From Occultella gossypii (GTDB lineage: Bacteria > Actinomycetota > Actinomycetes > Actinomycetales > Beutenbergiaceae), in assembly GCF_019947135.1 (NCBI RefSeq), contig NZ_JAGSHT010000020.1, positions 124,001-188,000 of the forward strand: 64,000 nt of DNA, read 5' to 3'. The notes below the pieces were generated by a model. The model had not been told where the DNA came from. It was given only the letters and a program-made list of their open reading frames with translations, and did no database searches. The translations under genes and the position numbers were made by a program. Below, in pieces: positions 61,773-64,000 of this stretch; the stretch's first letter is position 1, and the number at the start of each line of letters is the position of its first letter.

Positions 61773-63100
61773 GCGCGCCGGCGGGGGCCGACCACTACGT
61801 CCCGGGCCACGGCGACACCTCCTACTCGGTGCACCGGTACGAGCTTGAGATCGAGTACCGGCCGGGCGTGCACCAGCTCACCGGCACCGCGGTCATCACA
61901 GCCGTCGCCGAGACGGACCTGACCAGGTTCGCGCTCGACCTGCACGCCCTGCGGGTCACGAAGGTCCGCCTGGACGCGGCGCACGCGAAGTACACACACC
62001 GGTCCGGCCGGCTCGTCATCAAGCCGCGGGAGCAGATCACGGCGGGCACCGCCTTCACCGTGACGGTGCATTACGACGGTCCGCCGGAGACCGTGCCCGG
62101 CATCGACGGCGAGGCCGGCTTCGAGGAGCTCGAGGACGGCGCGATCATCGCCTCCCAGCCACACGGGGCGCCGTCGTGGTTCCCCTGCAACGACCGGCCC
62201 TCGGACAAGGCGAGCTACGCGATCTCCGTGACCGTCCCGAACGAGTACCTGGTGGTCGCCAACGGCACGTCCACCGGCAGCCGGCGCCGGTCCAGCCGCA
62301 CCACCTGGACGTTCGACCAGCCCGAACCGATGGCCACGTACCTGGCGACCGTGCAGATCGGGCGGTACACGATCTCCGACGACGGCGGGTCCCCGGCTCT
62401 GCGGATCGCGCAACCCGCCGGGTCGAACGGCAAGGTCAAGGCGACCTTCGGTCGCCAGCGCGAGATGATGAGGTTGTTCGAGCGGCTCTACGGCCCGTAC
62501 CCGTTCGCCTGCGGCTACACCGTGGTGGTCACCCCGGACGACCTGGAGATCCCGCTCGAGGCACAGGGCCTGTCGATCTTCGGCGCGAACCACCTGAGCA
62601 CCGACTGGGAGACCCAGCGCCTGGTCGCCCACGAGATGTCGCACCAGTGGTTCGGGAACAGCCTCACGCTGCAGCACTGGAGCGACATCTGGCTGCACGA
62701 GGGCTTCGCCTGTTACAGCGAGTGGCTGTGGTCCGAGGCCGGCGGCGGCCCGAGCGCCGCCGAGCACGCGGCCCGGCAGGCCAAGCGGCTGGCAGCACTG
62801 GACCAGGACCTGGTGCTCGCCGACCCGGGCCCGGAGCTGATGTTCGACGACCGGATCTACAAGCGCGGCGCGCTCGCCCTGCACGCGCTGCGGCTACGTA
62901 TCGGCGACGAGCCGTTCTTCGACCTGCTGCGGACCTGGGCCATCACCTACCGGCACGGCGGCGTGACCACGCAGCTGTTCACGGATCTCGCCCAGGAGCG
63001 CACCGGGGTGGACCTGGAGGAGTTCTTCACGTCCTGGCTCTGGAGCAAGCCGCTGCCGCCGCTGGACCCGGCCACGGGACGGCGACGCAAGGGCGCCTGA
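61769..63100 (+). CDS. M1-family metallopeptidase
   Basis: A 443-residue, short-form M1 zinc peptidase. Catalytic HEMSHQWFGN (HExxH) lies near residue 287 with the third zinc ligand Glu in WLHEGFACYSEW, 19 residues later. The exopeptidase motif GxMEN is replaced by LEAQGLSIFG, which keeps the Glu. No signal peptide is seen, so it acts in the cytoplasm. The ATG overlaps the NRPS stop, suggesting that it acts on the NRPS product or trims a substrate. Confidence 0.9.
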   Translation: MSAPAGADHYVPGHGDTSYSVHRYELEIEYRPGVHQLTGTAVITAVAETDLTRFALDLHALRVTKVRLDAAHAKYTHRSGRLVIKPREQITAGTAFTVTVHYDGPPETVPGIDGEAGFEELEDGAIIASQPHGAPSWFPCNDRPSDKASYAISVTVPNEYLVVANGTSTGSRRRSSRTTWTFDQPEPMATYLATVQIGRYTISDDGGSPALRIAQPAGSNGKVKATFGRQREMMRLFERLYGPYPFACGYTVVVTPDDLEIPLEAQGLSIFGANHLSTDWETQRLVAHEMSHQWFGNSLTLQHWSDIWLHEGFACYSEWLWSEAGGGPSAAEHAARQAKRLAALDQDLVLADPGPELMFDDRIYKRGALALHALRLRIGDEPFFDLLRTWAITYRHGGVTTQLFTDLAQERTGVDLEEFFTSWLWSKPLPPLDPATGRRRKGA

Positions 63101-63189
63101 GGCGCGTCCGGCTCGTCGACGCCGGAGCCGCCCAGGGCGGACCGCTACTATGCCAACTTCGGTGACTATGGGGCCACGAGGGGCGGCGG

Positions 63190-64000
63190 ATGCAGCGTTA
63201 CACCTACGCGCTGCGGCGCACGCGCGCCCGGTCGGCGATCGTGGCGGTCCTGCTCCTGATGGCCGCGCTGGTCACGACGGCACTGGCCGGAACGGTCACC
63301 TACCTCGACACCGCGTCCGCCGCGGCGGTCCGGACCGTGCTGGCCGACGCCGGCGGGGCCCGGTCCACGGCCACGGTGCAGACACGGCTCGACGGCGACG
63401 GGGTCGACCAGGACGCGGCCGCCCGTGCGGTGATCGCGGCGGACCTGCCAGGCGACGCACTCGCCTGGCGTACGCTGCGCACCGTCGGGGTGCCGGTCGC
63501 CTCAGGTGCTGGGTCCGACGGCTCCGACGGTTCGGGTGAGGACGCCGACGGTGACCCGGCCGGCGGGTCCGACGCGAACCTGGTGCTGGGCGTCGACGAG
63601 TCGATCACCGAGTTCGCGGACCTGACCGCCGGTGCGTGGCCGACCGAGCCCACCGAGGCCGCGCTGCAGGCGGAGGCCGCCGAGACCCTCGGCCTCGAGG
63701 TCGGTGACGTGATAGCCCTCGGCGTCGAGGACGCCCAGGTGCCCCTGACGCTCGTGGGCACGTGGCGGGCCGCCGACCCGGAGGACCCGCACTGGGCCGG
63801 CGAGGCACTCGTGGCCGGCGGCACCGACCCGATCACCGGTGAGTTCGGTCCCCTGCTCGTCACGGCGCCGGCCCTCGACCAGCTCGGTTCCGTGCCCTAC
63901 GTCAGGTGGACCATCACGCCTCCCCCGACGGTGACGGATGCGGACCTGCCGGAGTGGCGCTCCGGCCTCGCCGGGCTCGAGCAGGCCATGAACGACGCCG
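63190..64000 (+). CDS. FtsX-like permease / ABC transporter permease (cut by window edge)
   Basis: The frame from the ATG at 63190 stays open to the window end, at least 270 residues. It begins MQRYTYALRRTRARSAIV with a membrane helix at about 16-36 (VAVLLLMAALVTTALAGTV), then a large extracytoplasmic domain containing an Asp/Gly-rich loop (SGAGSDGSDGSGEDADGD). This is the layout of the first part of FtsX/MacB-type permeases. A TACTAT (63147-63152) could be its -10. It follows the NRPS/M1 unit with an 89-nt gap. Confidence 0.65.
   Translation, partial: MQRYTYALRRTRARSAIVAVLLLMAALVTTALAGTVTYLDTASAAAVRTVLADAGGARSTATVQTRLDGDGVDQDAAARAVIAADLPGDALAWRTLRTVGVPVASGAGSDGSDGSGEDADGDPAGGSDANLVLGVDESITEFADLTAGAWPTEPTEAALQAEAAETLGLEVGDVIALGVEDAQVPLTLVGTWRAADPEDPHWAGEALVAGGTDPITGEFGPLLVTAPALDQLGSVPYVRWTITPPPTVTDADLPEWRSGLAGLEQAMNDA

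Overview
The window is about 64 kb of very GC-rich, gene-dense DNA from an actinobacterium, most likely a Micrococcales member (Ruania/Beutenbergia/Georgenia-like; inferred from gene order, ThyX, a Cys-type MurA and the high GC). About sixty protein genes, two tRNA genes and one leader-peptide attenuator can be supported. There is no prophage, insertion sequence, CRISPR array or rRNA operon.

Read right to left, the window carries a chromosomal block conserved in Actinobacteria: FAH-family gene, gltX, tRNA-Gln and tRNA-Glu, an IclR/NdgR-type regulator, leuC-leuD, murA, plsC, ddl, a DUF3515 lipoprotein, thiL, rpmB, recG and rsmD. gpsA and hup, which normally sit inside this block, are absent. 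Accessory genes lie between the conserved ones.

Region by region. 0-5 kb: partial Gfo/Idh/MocA oxidoreductase, thioredoxin-reductase-like gene, XRE-cupin regulator, thyX, and a stand-alone alanyl-tRNA-synthetase catalytic core preceded by an alanine-rich leader peptide and a terminator hairpin. 4.5-10 kb: recG, an ABC ATPase, its membrane partner and rsmD overlap as one operon; rpmB follows. 10-17 kb: epimerase, SigJ-like ECF sigma factor, cation/proton antiporter, SDR-MarR pair with a palindromic operator, GNAT, ICMT-like methyltransferase and a CBS-domain gene under a CRP-type site. 17-23 kb: thiL, DUF3515, a membrane protein with an XRE regulator, ddl, a PLP transsulfuration-type enzyme, an AMIN-like lipoprotein and plsC. 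23-33 kb: two two-component/ABC-2 exporter modules around murA. 33-39 kb: leuDC, IclR regulator, penicillin-binding lipoprotein and tRNAs. 39-49.6 kb: a third two-component/ABC module (with an APH-like kinase), acylphosphatase, a YjbR protein, a heterodimeric ABC exporter, a WYL regulator and two small proteins. 49.6-57.8 kb: HAD hydrolase, gltX, FAH, methyltransferase, a DUF418 membrane protein with a repeat tail, a predicted DNA glycosylase, a frameshifted nitroreductase and tag. 57.8-64 kb: a 1299-residue Pls/PosA-type NRPS-like protein overlapping an M1 metallopeptidase, then the start of an FtsX-like permease.

A recurring feature is a TAnnnT -10 box 5-8 nt before a start codon with no Shine-Dalgarno sequence, found at about twenty genes. 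This indicates widespread leaderless transcription and was used to choose start codons. The best regulatory discovery is the alanine attenuator at 3165-3276.
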